NCBI RefSeq assembly: GCF_031455295.1
Contig: NZ_JAVDSL010000001.1
Span: 1,798,001 to 1,862,000, forward strand
Reading direction: 5' to 3'
Source of the DNA: Leifsonia sp. 1010
GTDB lineage: Bacteria; Actinomycetota; Actinomycetes; Actinomycetales; Microbacteriaceae
DNA length: 64,000 nucleotides
Made by a program: the position numbers and the translations under genes
Shown: piece by piece, positions 18,216-26,818 of the stretch
Layout of the letters: the number at the start of each line of letters is the position of its first letter
Numbering within the stretch: position 1 is the first letter of the stretch
The notes under the pieces: model-generated
Databases searched by the model: none
Told to the model about the DNA's origin: nothing
The model's input: only the letters and a program-made list of their open reading frames with translations

Positions 18216-19322
18216 TCAGCCCTCCTGGCCGGTGGGAATCGGGGGTGTGGGGAAGATGTCGGCGCCGGCCACGTCGACGCGGTCGGCTCGATCTGCGGCG
18301 GTGCGGGGTGCGCCGTCCGGGACGGGGACGGCGCGGATGAGAAGGTCGCCGCCGAGCCGCTCGACGTCGATCACGCGCAGGCGCCGCTGGTCGGCGATCG
18401 TCTCGACACCGAGGTCGCCGAGGGCGACCCGGGGGCCGCCGAGGAGCGTGGGCGCGAGGTAGATCGCGTACTCGTCGACGAGGCCGGCGGCGACGAAGGC
18501 GCTCGCCAGCGTCGGACCGCCCTCGACGTAGACCCGCCGGAAGCCGCGCTGGTGGAGGTCTGCGACCACCTCGTCCAGGTCGTGCGTTCCCTCGAAGATG
18601 ACCGGGTTGGGGTGACGGAACACCGCAGCGTCCTTCGGGATGGCGCGGGTGCCCACCACGACCGGCGTCGGCTGGGTGCCCATCAGCTCGCCCGCGTCGC
18701 CCCGCGCCGTGAGGCTCGGGTCGTCGGCGAGCACTGTCCCGGTGCCGACGACGATGGCGTCGGACGCCTCCCGCTGCTCGTGCACGCGCTGGCGGGCCGC
18801 CGCGCCGGTGATCCACTTGCTAGTTCCGTCGGCCGCCGCGGCGCGGCCGTCGAGGCTGCTCGCCCACTTCACGACGATGTACGGCCGGCCGAGCCGGGCG
18901 GCGGTCAGCCAGTCGCCCAGGAAGGCGTCGATCTCGTCACGCAGCACGCCGCCGACCACCTCGACACCGGCCTCGCGGAGGCGCTGGGCGCCGCCGCTGG
19001 AGTGGTGCCCCGGATCGTCGGTCCCGTAGACCACACGCGCGACGCCCGCCTCGATGAGGGCCTCGGAGCACGGGCCGGTGTGGCCCCAGTGGTTGCACGG
19101 CTCGAGCGTGACGACGGCCGTCGCCCCGCGAGCGCCGCCCTCGGGCAGCTGGCTCAGCGCATCCACTTCGGCGTGCGCCGTGCCGACACCGCGGTGCCAG
19201 CCCTCGGCGAGCACACGGCCTTCGGCGTCGAGGATGATGCAGCCGACCCGCGGGTTCACGCCCGTGGCGGGACCGTTCGCGGCGAGCTCGAGAGCCGTGC
19301 GCATGGGGGCTTCCCACGTCAT
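18216..19322 (-). CDS. ribD: Bifunctional deaminase/reductase of riboflavin synthesis
   Basis: A 368-residue RibD. The N-terminal deaminase has HAEVDAL and the zinc motif TLEPCNHWGHTGPC. The C-terminal reductase has VVKWASSLDGRAAA, SDAIVVGTGTVLADDP and VEGGPTLASAF. It carries out the second and third steps from GTP. I choose the ATG at 19322 (an alternative is 19304), which leaves a ~75-nt stretch after the FMN riboswitch. A GGATGG lies a few bases upstream as a weak ribosome site. It heads the rib operon. Confidence 0.95.
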   Translation of the reverse strand: MTWEAPMRTALELAANGPATGVNPRVGCIILDAEGRVLAEGWHRGVGTAHAEVDALSQLPEGGARGATAVVTLEPCNHWGHTGPCSEALIEAGVARVVYGTDDPGHHSSGGAQRLREAGVEVVGGVLRDEIDAFLGDWLTAARLGRPYIVVKWASSLDGRAAAADGTSKWITGAAARQRVHEQREASDAIVVGTGTVLADDPSLTARGDAGELMGTQPTPVVVGTRAIPKDAAVFRHPNPVIFEGTHDLDEVVADLHQRGFRRVYVEGGPTLASAFVAAGLVDEYAIYLAPTLLGGPRVALGDLGVETIADQRRLRVIDVERLGGDLLIRAVPVPDGAPRTAADRADRVDVAGADIFPTPPIPTGQEG

Positions 19323-19396
19323 CCCGTTGCCATCCTGTCTCTCGTCGAGACGTGTCGCCGGGGTCGCGTGGGCGCCAGCCCATACAGGCTGCCCAC

Positions 19397-19546
19397 CGTG
19401 CTTCCTCCCATCCGGACTGAGCGAGCGGGCGTTCGCCTGCACGCATTACCGTCGGTGCCGGAATTCCACCGGCTCAGCAGGACGCCTGGGCGTCCCGCTC
19501 GCGGACTGTCACCGCCGGTTCGGACTTTCACCGACCCCGGAGCACG
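19397..19546 (-). promoter_or_regulatory. FMN riboswitch (RFN element)
   Basis: On the minus strand the conserved blocks follow in order: GGGGTCGGTGAAAGTCCG, then ACCGGCGGTGACAGTCCGC, GAGCCGGTGGAATTCC, ACCGACGGTAAT and GTCCGGATGGGAGGAAGCAC. The P1 helix pairs 19541-19546 with 19397-19402. It lies before ribD and should reduce expression of the whole rib operon when FMN is plentiful. After it, GTGGGC...GCCCAC and GTCTC-GACGA-GAGAC hairpins (about 19330-19396) may form the expression platform. Confidence 0.96.
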
Positions 19547-19559
19547 TATTTCGTTGTCG

Positions 19560-19565
19560 AGTCTA
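19560..19565 (-). promoter_or_regulatory. Likely -10 box of the rib operon
   Basis: TAGACT on the minus strand lies about 13 nt before the first riboswitch base, which suits transcription starting just upstream of P1. No good -35 is seen; TTGATC lies immediately upstream of it and is too close. Confidence 0.45.
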
Positions 19566-19614
19566 GATCAACGCGCCGACGCGCCGTCTATTCCCGGTCG
19601 CGTGCGACGTCGCA

Positions 19615-20640
19615 TTACGCGGCGGCGACGGCCGCGGGCTCGGCGGCTGACTCCAACGGGGCGGGCTGCGTCAGCTGTACGAGCGCCCGTGCCGTCCCCT
19701 CGTCGACGATCAGATCGGTGATCAGCCCGGCGGCGAGGGCGCCACGGAGGCTGTGGACCTTGGACGGGCCGGAGACGATGCAGACCCGGCGCGGCACGCG
19801 CTTGATCAGGTCGATGTCCGGGCCGCTGGCGCGTTCGTTCAGAGGGATGCCGTGGTGGCTGCCGTCCTCGCGGAAGAAGACGGTCGCGACGTCGCCGACC
19901 ACACCGGACTCGTCGAGCGACGTGTAGTCGGCCTGGTCGAGGTAGCCGCCGGCGTAGACGTGCGAGCGCACCTCCGAGAACGGGGAGCCGAGACCGAACA
20001 GGGCGACATCCATGCGCTCCTGGATGTCGAGGATGCGCCGGGTGCTCCGCTCGCGCCACATGGCGATCTTGGTCTGCGGGTCGTCGAAGAGGGCCGGCAC
20101 CGGGAACTCCTGGATGGTTCCCGAATACGTGTCGCCGAACCGGCGCAGGATCTCGGACGCGTAGAGCACGCCGGTCGTATAGGTGTTGCCCGCCCCGTTG
20201 AGCTGCACGAACTCGACATTGTGCAACTCCTTCGGGATGAGGTGCCGGCTCAGGGCGCTCATGGTCGAGCCCCACGCGATCCCCACGGTCTGGTTGGAGT
20301 CGATGAACCGGTCGAGAATTCGTGCAGCCGAGATGGCGACGCGCTCCAGACGGTCGACATCGCTGATCGCGCTCGGCATGGGGACGATGTGCGCGGCGAT
20401 GCCGTATCGCTCGTGGATCGTCTGCTGGATGCGGCTCGCGCCCTCGTGCGGTTCGGCGATCTGGATGGTGACGAGTCCGGACGCGCGCGCGTAGCTCAGC
20501 AGCCGGGAGACGCTGGAGCGCGACGTGTGCATCTCGTGCGCGATCGCCTCCATCGTGAGGTCCTGCATGTAGTAGAGGTGGCCGGCCTTGAGGGCGTCGC
20601 GGACCTTGTCGGGCAGGTGCTCGGTGTCGGGCTGGGGCAT
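19615..20640 (-). CDS. SorC/DeoR-type sugar-binding regulator of the glycerol operon
   Basis: A 341-residue SorC-family regulator. The N-terminal helix-turn-helix is MEAIAHEMHTSRSSVSRLL. The sugar-phosphate binding domain shows VGIAWGSTMSALSRHL, LNGAGNTYTTG, ALFGLGSP and FFREDGSHHGIPLN. The ATG at 20640 has AAGGAGG 7 nt upstream, an unusually good ribosome site. It is divergent from glpD across 145 bp containing one TGCAC-N4-GTGCA palindrome, with another before glpF. It is therefore the likely regulator of glycerol use; a phosphorylated glycerol intermediate as effector is inferred. Confidence 0.87.
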   Translation of the reverse strand: MPQPDTEHLPDKVRDALKAGHLYYMQDLTMEAIAHEMHTSRSSVSRLLSYARASGLVTIQIAEPHEGASRIQQTIHERYGIAAHIVPMPSAISDVDRLERVAISAARILDRFIDSNQTVGIAWGSTMSALSRHLIPKELHNVEFVQLNGAGNTYTTGVLYASEILRRFGDTYSGTIQEFPVPALFDDPQTKIAMWRERSTRRILDIQERMDVALFGLGSPFSEVRSHVYAGGYLDQADYTSLDESGVVGDVATVFFREDGSHHGIPLNERASGPDIDLIKRVPRRVCIVSGPSKVHSLRGALAAGLITDLIVDEGTARALVQLTQPAPLESAAEPAAVAAA

Positions 20641-20691
20641 TCGGGGCCTCCTTCTCGTTCGGCACGTTCTCTTCAAGCGGATGGGGGCGGG

Positions 20692-20705
20692 TGCACGTAT
20701 GTGCA
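20692..20705. promoter_or_regulatory. Operator-like palindrome upstream of glpD
   Basis: TGCAC-GTAT-GTGCA is a perfect palindrome, matched by the site before glpF. Its centre is about 41.5 bp upstream of TATAGC (20740-20745), a candidate -10 for glpD. A second short palindrome GTGCCGGCAC lies at 20724-20733. Binding by the divergent SorC-type regulator is inferred. Confidence 0.7.
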
Positions 20706-20785
20706 TCGAGCTTGATCGAAGTTGTGCCGGCACGAAAACTATAGCTGCACCACCACCCCACACGAGTAGCAATCAGGAGAAGACC

Positions 20786-22525
20786 GTGACGACGAAGTCG
20801 ACCACCCGCACCGAGGTCCAGCGCCTCCGCGAACGCCCCCGAGCACAGGTGCTCGTCGTCGGCGGCGGCATCAACGGACTCGGCACCTTCCGCGACCTCG
20901 CCCTGCAGGGCGTCGACGTGATCCTCGTCGAGCGCAACGACTTCGTCTCCGGCGCATCGGCGGCCTCGAGCCACATGATCCACGGCGGCATCCGCTACCT
21001 CGAGAACGGCGAGTTCCGCCTGGTTAAGGAGTCGGTGACGGAGCGCAACGGCCTGCTCAAGATCGCGCCGCACTACGTGAAGCCCCTCGAGACCACCATC
21101 CCGATCTTCTCCACCTTCTCCGGCATCCTCGCGGCCCCGCTCCGCTTCCTCACCCACAAGCAGGGCAAGCCGAAGGAGCGCGGCGCGTTCCTCATCAAGA
21201 CCGGCCTGACGATCTACGACTCCTTCTCGCGTGACGGCGGCTCGGTGCCGCGCCACAGGTTCCACGGCCGCAAGAAGTCGCTGGAGACGCTGCCGGCGCT
21301 CAACCCGGACCTCAAGTACACCGCCACGTACTTCGACGCCTCGGTGCACGACCCGGAGCGTCTGGCCCTCGACGTCCTGGCTGACGGTCTCGCGGCCGGT
21401 CCGCACGCCCGTGCCGTCAACTACGTCGAGGCGATCGGTACGCGCGACGGCGGCGTGCTGGTGCGCGACCGCGAGACCGGCGAGGAGTTCACCATCACGG
21501 CGGAGGTCGTCGTCAACGCCTCCGGCCCGTGGACCGACCTGACGAACGAGGCGCTCGGACAGGAGACGAGCTACATGGGCGGCACCAAGGGGTCGCACAT
21601 CGTGCTCGACAACCCCGAGCTGCTGGAGGCCTGCCAGGGTCGTGAGATGTTCTTCGAGAACAACGACGGCCGCATCGTCCTCATCTACCCTCTCAAGGGT
21701 CGCGTCATGGTCGGGACGACCGACATCGACGCCGACATGTCCGGGCGCGCGGTCATCACCGAGGACGAGATCGACTACTTCATCGAACTGGTCTCGCACG
21801 TTTTCCCACGCATCCCGGTCACCCGCGACCAGATCGTCTACACCTTCTCCGGCGTCCGCCCGCTGCCGCACCACGACGACACCGCTCCCGGCTTCGTCTC
21901 GCGCGACTATCGGATCGTGCCCGGCACGGTCGCGGGCCTCGGCGACACCACGGTGCTCAGCCTGGTCGGCGGCAAGTGGACGACGTTCCGTGCGCTCAGC
22001 GAGCACCTCGCCAACGAGACGCTGAAGGCACTCGGCGCGACCCGCACCGTCCAGACCCTCGGACTGCCGATCGGCGGCGGCGCGGGCTTCCCGACCACTC
22101 CGCAGGCGGAGCGCGACTGGATCGCCCGCTACGGCGCGGACGTGGGGGATGAGCGGGCGGCCACGCTGCTGCACCGCTACGGCACCAAGGCCACGTATGT
22201 CCTCGACGCGATCGCCGGCTGGGATGGGGACGACACCCCGCTCGCCGCAGCGCCCTCGTACTCTCGTGCCGAGATCGACCACGTCGTGCGCAGCGAGCAC
22301 GTCGTGCACCTCGACGACGTCTTCCTGCGACGCACGAGCCTCGCGTTCACCGGCGCGGTCACTCTCGAGCTCGTGCACGAGATCGCCGAAATAACGGCAA
22401 ACGCGCTCGGATGGTCGCCAAATCGGCGCGCGGAGGAGGAAGATTCGTTCGTAGCGGACCTCGCCGACGCCCACCGGGTGCAGTTGAAGTCGGGAGACGG
22501 GAGCGAAGCCGCGGCGCTTCGATAA
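20786..22525 (+). CDS. glpD: Aerobic glycerol-3-phosphate dehydrogenase
   Basis: A 579-residue FAD enzyme that oxidises glycerol-3-phosphate to dihydroxyacetone phosphate at the membrane and passes electrons to quinone. The FAD loop VVGGGINGLGTFRDLAL, the SHMIHGGIRYLENGEF stretch and VVNASGPWTD and GGKWTTFRALSEHL motifs are present. A C-terminal helical DUF-type cap follows. The start is the GTG at 20786 with AGGAGA 6 nt upstream. An operator palindrome lies in its promoter, and its TAA touches the second palindrome before glpF. Confidence 0.95.
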   Translation: MTTKSTTRTEVQRLRERPRAQVLVVGGGINGLGTFRDLALQGVDVILVERNDFVSGASAASSHMIHGGIRYLENGEFRLVKESVTERNGLLKIAPHYVKPLETTIPIFSTFSGILAAPLRFLTHKQGKPKERGAFLIKTGLTIYDSFSRDGGSVPRHRFHGRKKSLETLPALNPDLKYTATYFDASVHDPERLALDVLADGLAAGPHARAVNYVEAIGTRDGGVLVRDRETGEEFTITAEVVVNASGPWTDLTNEALGQETSYMGGTKGSHIVLDNPELLEACQGREMFFENNDGRIVLIYPLKGRVMVGTTDIDADMSGRAVITEDEIDYFIELVSHVFPRIPVTRDQIVYTFSGVRPLPHHDDTAPGFVSRDYRIVPGTVAGLGDTTVLSLVGGKWTTFRALSEHLANETLKALGATRTVQTLGLPIGGGAGFPTTPQAERDWIARYGADVGDERAATLLHRYGTKATYVLDAIAGWDGDDTPLAAAPSYSRAEIDHVVRSEHVVHLDDVFLRRTSLAFTGAVTLELVHEIAEITANALGWSPNRRAEEEDSFVADLADAHRVQLKSGDGSEAAALR

Positions 22526-22539
22526 TGCACGAACGTGCA
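22526..22539. promoter_or_regulatory. Operator-like palindrome between glpD and glpF
   Basis: TGCAC-GAAC-GTGCA starts right after the glpD TAA. With flanks it is ATGCAC-N4-GTGCAT. It matches the site upstream of glpD in all ten arm bases. Its centre is about 42.5 bp upstream of the glpF -10 box, nearly the same spacing as for glpD. Confidence 0.72.
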
Positions 22540-22550
22540 TGACACGGTTC

Positions 22551-22580
22551 TTGTCACGGTGGGCGTGACCGCAATAGCGT
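22551..22580 (+). promoter_or_regulatory. Promoter of glpF-glpK
   Basis: TTGTCA (22551-22556), an 18-bp spacer and TAGCGT (22575-22580). A start near 22587 would give a ~70-nt leader with a normal ribosome site. The operator palindrome lies 11 bp upstream of the -35, a position more usual for activation than for blocking. Confidence 0.6.
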
Positions 22581-22657
22581 TCAAATGCCCACCCTGACAA
22601 GAGCCTCACCAGAACGCACAACAGGGTGCGGGTCAACTGAACAACTGGAAGGTCAAC

Positions 22658-23434
22658 GTGGACAATATCGGTGTAGATTTCCTGTCCGAGCTGGTAGGCA
22701 CAGCGATGCTGCTCCTGCTCGGTACCGGTGTCGTGGCGAACGTCGCCCTCATCAAGAACAAGGGCTTCAACGGCGGGTTCCTGATGGTCAACTTCGGTTG
22801 GGGCCTCGCGGTGTTCGCGGGTGTGATCGTCGCCTACAACTCCGGTGCGCACCTGAACCCGGCTGTGACGCTCGGTCTCGTCGCCAACGGCGCCAAGACG
22901 TTCGGATCGGCGGCGGCGCACACGCTGGTGCCGGTGAACTTCATCACGGTGCTGCTGTACATCCTGGCTCAGCTGATCGGTGCCATCATCGGCGCCGTCC
23001 TCACCTACCTGGCGTACAAGCGGCACTTCGACGAGGAGCCGGACCCCGCGAACAAGCTCGGCGTCTTCTCGACCGGCCCCGCCATCCGCAGCTACGGCTG
23101 GAACCTGGTCACCGAGATCATCGGCACCTTCGTCCTGGTCTTCGTGGTGATCGCCTTCGGCCACCAGCCCGGTCAGGCGGCCGGTCTCGCCGCCCTCGGC
23201 GCGCTGCCCGTCGCCCTGCTCGTGGTCGGCATCGGTGCCAGCCTCGGTGGTCCGACCGGGTACGCCATCAACCCTGCCCGTGACCTCGGTCCGCGCATCG
23301 CCCACGCCTTCCTCCCGATCAAGGGCAAGGGCTCGAGCGACTGGGCGTACTCGTGGGTCCCGGTCGTCGGGCCGATCATCGGCGGTCTGGCCGCCGGATG
23401 GCTCGCGCTGCTGCTCCTCCCCATCCTCAAGTGA
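22658..23434 (+). CDS. glpF: Glycerol uptake facilitator (aquaglyceroporin)
   Basis: A 258-residue MIP channel with six membrane helices and two NPA half-helices: GAHLNPAVTLG and YAINPARDLGPR. The aspartate after NPAR in the second motif is typical of glycerol facilitators rather than water-only channels. The start is a GTG at 22658 with GGAAGG upstream. It has its own promoter and operator after glpD, then glpK follows after a hairpin. Confidence 0.95.
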   Translation: MDNIGVDFLSELVGTAMLLLLGTGVVANVALIKNKGFNGGFLMVNFGWGLAVFAGVIVAYNSGAHLNPAVTLGLVANGAKTFGSAAAHTLVPVNFITVLLYILAQLIGAIIGAVLTYLAYKRHFDEEPDPANKLGVFSTGPAIRSYGWNLVTEIIGTFVLVFVVIAFGHQPGQAAGLAALGALPVALLVVGIGASLGGPTGYAINPARDLGPRIAHAFLPIKGKGSSDWAYSWVPVVGPIIGGLAAGWLALLLLPILK

Positions 23435-23439
23435 CATCG

Positions 23440-23470
23440 GGGGCCGGCCGGGAGTGATCCCGCCGGCCCC
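23440..23470 (+). terminator. GC-rich hairpin between glpF and glpK
   Basis: GGGGCCGGC (23440-23448) pairs with GCCGGCCCC (23462-23470), extended by an inner GGGA/TCCC with one bulge. There is no T-tract. It may attenuate, or protect glpF mRNA ends, rather than stop transcription fully, because glpK has only its ribosome site after it. Confidence 0.45.
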
Positions 23471-23506
23471 TCCCCGTTCCACCCCCAAAGAACAAAGGAG
23501 TTACCT

Positions 23507-25027
23507 ATGGCCGACTACGTCGTCGCCATCGATCAGGGCACGACCAGCACCCGGGCGATCATCTTCGACAAGTCCGGGTCGATCGTCTCGACCGGGCAGC
23601 TGGAGCACGAGCAGATCTTCCCGAAGGCCGGCTGGGTCGAGCACAACCCGATCGAGATCTGGAACAACACCCGCGAGGTCATCGGCCAGGCGCTCTCCAA
23701 GGCCGACCTGACCCGCCACGACATCGCGGCGGTCGGCATCACCAACCAGCGCGAGACCGCGGTGGTCTGGGACAAGAACACCGGCGAGCCGGTCTACAAC
23801 GCCATCGTCTGGCAGGACACCCGCACACAGCCGATCGTCGACCGCCTGGCGGCCGACGGCGGCACCGAGCGCTTCAAGCAGATCGTCGGCCTTCCGCTGG
23901 CGACCTACTTCTCGGGCACGAAGATCGTGTGGATCCTGGAGAACGTCGAGGGCGCCCGCGAGCGCGCCGAGGCGGGAGACCTGCTGTTCGGCACGACCGA
24001 CACCTGGGTGCTCTGGAACCTCACGGGCGGCCCGGACGGCGGTGTCCACGCCACCGACGTGACCAACGCCTCCCGCACGCTGTTCATGGACCTCGAGACG
24101 CTGACCTGGCGTGACGACATCCTCGAGGTGTTCGGCGTTCCGAAGTCGATGCTCCCCGCGATCAAGAGCTCGTCCGAGGTCTACGGTCAGGTCGAGGCGT
24201 CCAGCCTCCTCCGCGAGGTGCCGGTCGCGGGCATCCTCGGCGACCAGCAGGCCGCGACGTTCGGCCAGGCCGCGTTCGACACCGGCGAGTCCAAGAACAC
24301 GTACGGCACCGGCAACTTCCTCATCTTCAACACCGGTGAGGAGATCGTCCACTCGAAGAACGGTCTGCTGACGACCCTCGGCTACAAGCTCGGTGACGCG
24401 GCGCCGCACTACGCGCTGGAGGGCTCGATCGCGGTCACCGGCTCGCTGGTGCAGTGGCTGCGCGACAACCTCGGGATCATCTCGAGCGCTCCGGAGATCG
24501 AGGAGCTCGCCAAGACGGTCGACGACAACGGCGGTGCGTACTTCGTGCCGGCGTTCTCTGGCCTGTTCGCGCCGTACTGGCGTGCGGATGCGCGCGGTGC
24601 GCTCGTCGGCCTCACGCGCTACGTGAACAAGGGCCACATCGCCCGTGCGGTGCTGGAGGCCACGGCCTTCCAGACCCGCGAGGTGCTGGATGCCGTCAAC
24701 GCGGACTCCGGCGTCGACCTCACGGAGCTCAAGGTCGACGGCGGCATGATCGCCAACAACCTGCTCATGCAGTTCCAGGCCGACATCCTCGGCGTCCCCG
24801 TGGTCCGTCCGGTCGTCGCTGAGACGACCGCCCTCGGTGCCGCGTACGCTGCGGGCCTCGCGGTCGGGTTCTGGTCGGACCTCGACGACCTGCGCAAGAA
24901 CTGGCAGGAGGACAGCCGCTGGACGCCGAACATGGAGCCGGAGGAGCGCGAGCGTCAGCTCCGTCTCTGGAAGAAGGCCGTCACGAAGACCTTCGACTGG
25001 GTCGACGACGACGTGCGCAACGCCTGA
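23507..25027 (+). CDS. glpK: Glycerol kinase
   Basis: A 506-residue FGGY kinase that phosphorylates glycerol with ATP. It begins [18 protein letters not shown], and shows [16 protein letters not shown], the ATP-site [11 protein letters not shown] and the C-terminal [21 protein letters not shown] signature. AAAGGAG lies 7 nt before the ATG. With glpF and glpD it makes the complete uptake and oxidation route from glycerol to dihydroxyacetone phosphate. A terminator hairpin follows. Confidence 0.97.
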   Translation: MADYVVAIDQGTTSTRAIIFDKSGSIVSTGQLEHEQIFPKAGWVEHNPIEIWNNTREVIGQALSKADLTRHDIAAVGITNQRETAVVWDKNTGEPVYNAIVWQDTRTQPIVDRLAADGGTERFKQIVGLPLATYFSGTKIVWILENVEGARERAEAGDLLFGTTDTWVLWNLTGGPDGGVHATDVTNASRTLFMDLETLTWRDDILEVFGVPKSMLPAIKSSSEVYGQVEASSLLREVPVAGILGDQQAATFGQAAFDTGESKNTYGTGNFLIFNTGEEIVHSKNGLLTTLGYKLGDAAPHYALEGSIAVTGSLVQWLRDNLGIISSAPEIEELAKTVDDNGGAYFVPAFSGLFAPYWRADARGALVGLTRYVNKGHIARAVLEATAFQTREVLDAVNADSGVDLTELKVDGGMIANNLLMQFQADILGVPVVRPVVAETTALGAAYAAGLAVGFWSDLDDLRKNWQEDSRWTPNMEPEERERQLRLWKKAVTKTFDWVDDDVRNA

Positions 25028-25042
25028 GCCCGTCCCTCACCA

Positions 25043-25078
25043 CGAAGCGCCGTCCGGCATCCGCCGGGCGGCGCTTCG
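25043..25078 (+). terminator. Intrinsic terminator after glpK
   Basis: A 16-bp stem (25043-25058 with 25063-25078, one G:T pair) and ATCC loop is followed by GGCGTTTT. It ends the glp operon. Confidence 0.9.
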
Positions 25079-25115
25079 GCGTTTTGAACTCTGGTCTGGT
25101 GTCACATCCGATCAC

Positions 25116-25121
25116 TAACGT
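25116..25121 (+). promoter_or_regulatory. -10 box of the RelA/SpoT-S1 gene, leaderless type
   Basis: TAACGT lies 7 nt before the ATG at 25129. There is no Shine-Dalgarno worth the name, so the mRNA probably begins at the start codon. Confidence 0.55.
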
Positions 25122-25128
25122 TGGAAGC

Positions 25129-26067
25129 ATGCCACATCAGCTCACTCATCAGCTCGTCGAGAACCTCTACGCGGCCCGTCATCGCCAATGGAACAGCGCG
25201 AGGACTAGCGTCGAGAACTTCCTGAGCGATCTGTGCCACGAGCTGCTCGAAGGCGAGGACCCGTACAGGTTGAAAGTCACGGGGAGGATCAAGGACGCGC
25301 AGCGAGCCTTTGAGAAGGCGCAACGCAAGCTGCCGTCGGGCATGGAACTCGCGAGCATGGACGACGTCACCGACGTCGTCAAGGACATCGTCGGAGTGAA
25401 ACTGCTGTGCAAGACGTTGCGCGATTCGGACCTGGCAGTCGAAGCGATTACGGCGAGGTGTACCGCGCCGGGAAGTGTCATCCGATTTCACAATCCCGAC
25501 GAGAACGAGGACTACGTCGCGACACCGAAGCCGAGTGGGTACCGCGCACGCCACCTTCTTCTCGAGCTGGATGTCGCCGGCCGGGACTCGCGGATCGTAG
25601 TCGTGGAGGTGCAGGTCAAGACGATGCTGCAGGACGCGTGGGGCGAGCTGACGCACGAAGACCTGTACAAGTCCGGACCGCTCGTCCCGTCGTCCCATCA
25701 CGGTGACCTGGCCCGCACCATGGCCGGGCTCCTGTGGGAGGTCGACCAGCTGGCCGACATCATCGCCCGCCAGACCGACAGCCGCATGCAGCCGACCCTG
25801 GAAGAGACACAGCCGGGTGCGACTGCCGACGCTAACGACCGGATCGTAGAGGTCACCCACACCGGCGCTCGATACGCGCTCGCCACGGACGATCAGGGCC
25901 GTCGCGGGCTCATCCCCGCGGTCGTGATCAGGGATCTTGTGGCGCCTAGAAGACACATCAATGTCGACGACTACGTCTCCGTCGGCCAGAGATTGACCGT
26001 TCAAGCCGTCGATACCGGTGACGGCTACTACTTCCACCCGCTCAAGCCGGACGAGCTCAGCTCATGA
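25129..26067 (+). CDS. RelA/SpoT synthetase-domain protein fused to an S1-like OB domain
   Basis: A 312-residue protein. Residues 40-185 match the (p)ppGpp synthetase fold: GRIKDAQRAFEKA (Arg53, Lys55), VGVKLLCKTL, PKPSGYRARH (Tyr138, His142), EVQVKT (Glu160) and DAWGELTHEDLYK. These residues suggest an active pyrophosphate transfer domain. No HD hydrolase domain is present. Residues ~236-305 (VEVTHTGARYALA, GRRGLIPAVVI, DDYVSVGQRLTVQAVDTG) look like an S1/OB nucleic-acid-binding domain instead of the TGS-ACT tail of full Rel enzymes. The gene is alone, between the glp terminator and a convergent HAD gene, and its codon use is less GC-biased than its neighbours, which hints at transfer. Whether it is an alarmone synthetase or a toxic SAS with self-neutralising domain is open. 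Confidence 0.75.
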   Translation: MPHQLTHQLVENLYAARHRQWNSARTSVENFLSDLCHELLEGEDPYRLKVTGRIKDAQRAFEKAQRKLPSGMELASMDDVTDVVKDIVGVKLLCKTLRDSDLAVEAITARCTAPGSVIRFHNPDENEDYVATPKPSGYRARHLLLELDVAGRDSRIVVVEVQVKTMLQDAWGELTHEDLYKSGPLVPSSHHGDLARTMAGLLWEVDQLADIIARQTDSRMQPTLEETQPGATADANDRIVEVTHTGARYALATDDQGRRGLIPAVVIRDLVAPRRHINVDDYVSVGQRLTVQAVDTGDGYYFHPLKPDELSS

Positions 26068-26086
26068 GTGCGTCGCACCGCGGCGT

Positions 26087-26818
26087 TCAGGCCAGGAGAG
26101 GAACGAGCTCGGCGAGGGAGGCGATGGTGCGAACGCCGGCGGTGGCCGCGTCGAGTTCGTCTTCGGGGGACGGCACGGCGTTGCGACGGTTGAGCCAGAC
26201 GCCGGTGAGACCGGCTCGTGCGCTGGCGATCGCATCCGTGCGGAGCCGGTCGCCGACATACGCGGCCTGATCCGCGCGAACGCCGAAGGCGCCGCACGCG
26301 GCGTGGAAGATCGCCGAGTCGGGCTTGGCCACGCCGACCTCGCCGGACGCGATCAGGTGCTCCATGCGAGCGTCGAGTCCGACCGCCTCCACCTTCCGGC
26401 CCTGGAAGGCCAGGTCGCCGTTGGTGATGAGGCCGAAGCGCACGCCGGGGAGGGCAGCCTGGAGGGCGTCCAGGGCCGGGAGGGCGTCGTCGTGCAGCGA
26501 CCAGGCGGCCACGTAGTGCTCGAAGTAGTCGGCGAACCAGGCGCTCGCCTGGGCGTCGTCCAGCTCGACCCCGTGCCGGGCCGCGAAGTCGCGGGCGCGC
26601 GCCTGCCGCTGACCCTCGAAGTCGAGGCGGCCGGCGAGGTACGAGTGGTAGTGCTCCTCCTCGAGGTCGTGCCAGAGCGTCACGACCTCGTCCGCTTCGG
26701 CGGTGCCGTAGGGCGGTCCGAGGCTCTCGGCATACCGCAGGATGCCGGCCTCGACGGCCGTCCGGTGCGCGAACAGGGTGTCGTCGAGGTCGAACAGGAC
26801 GACACGGATGTCGCTCAC
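26087..26818 (-). CDS. HAD-superfamily hydrolase (YjjG/2-haloacid dehalogenase-like)
   Basis: A 243-residue HAD phosphatase. Motif I is VVLFDLDDTLFAHR, motif II LITNGDL, the conserved lysine is in GVAKPD and motif III is YVGDRLRTD. The helical cap lies between motifs I and II. The start is the GTG at 26818, overlapping the stop of the GNAT gene (GTGA), which matches the family N-terminus. Its substrate is likely a small phosphorylated metabolite or nucleotide; this is not determinable here. Confidence 0.88.
   Translation of the reverse strand: MSDIRVVLFDLDDTLFAHRTAVEAGILRYAESLGPPYGTAEADEVVTLWHDLEEEHYHSYLAGRLDFEGQRQARARDFAARHGVELDDAQASAWFADYFEHYVAAWSLHDDALPALDALQAALPGVRFGLITNGDLAFQGRKVEAVGLDARMEHLIASGEVGVAKPDSAIFHAACGAFGVRADQAAYVGDRLRTDAIASARAGLTGVWLNRRNAVPSPEDELDAATAGVRTIASLAELVPLLA

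Noticed and set aside
19568-23488. Very long open frame (about 1300 codons) on the minus strand opposite the glycerol genes
   Set aside because: It runs across several real genes in a shadow frame, has Arg/Asp/Val-rich low-information content and no domain; long antisense frames are expected at this GC content.
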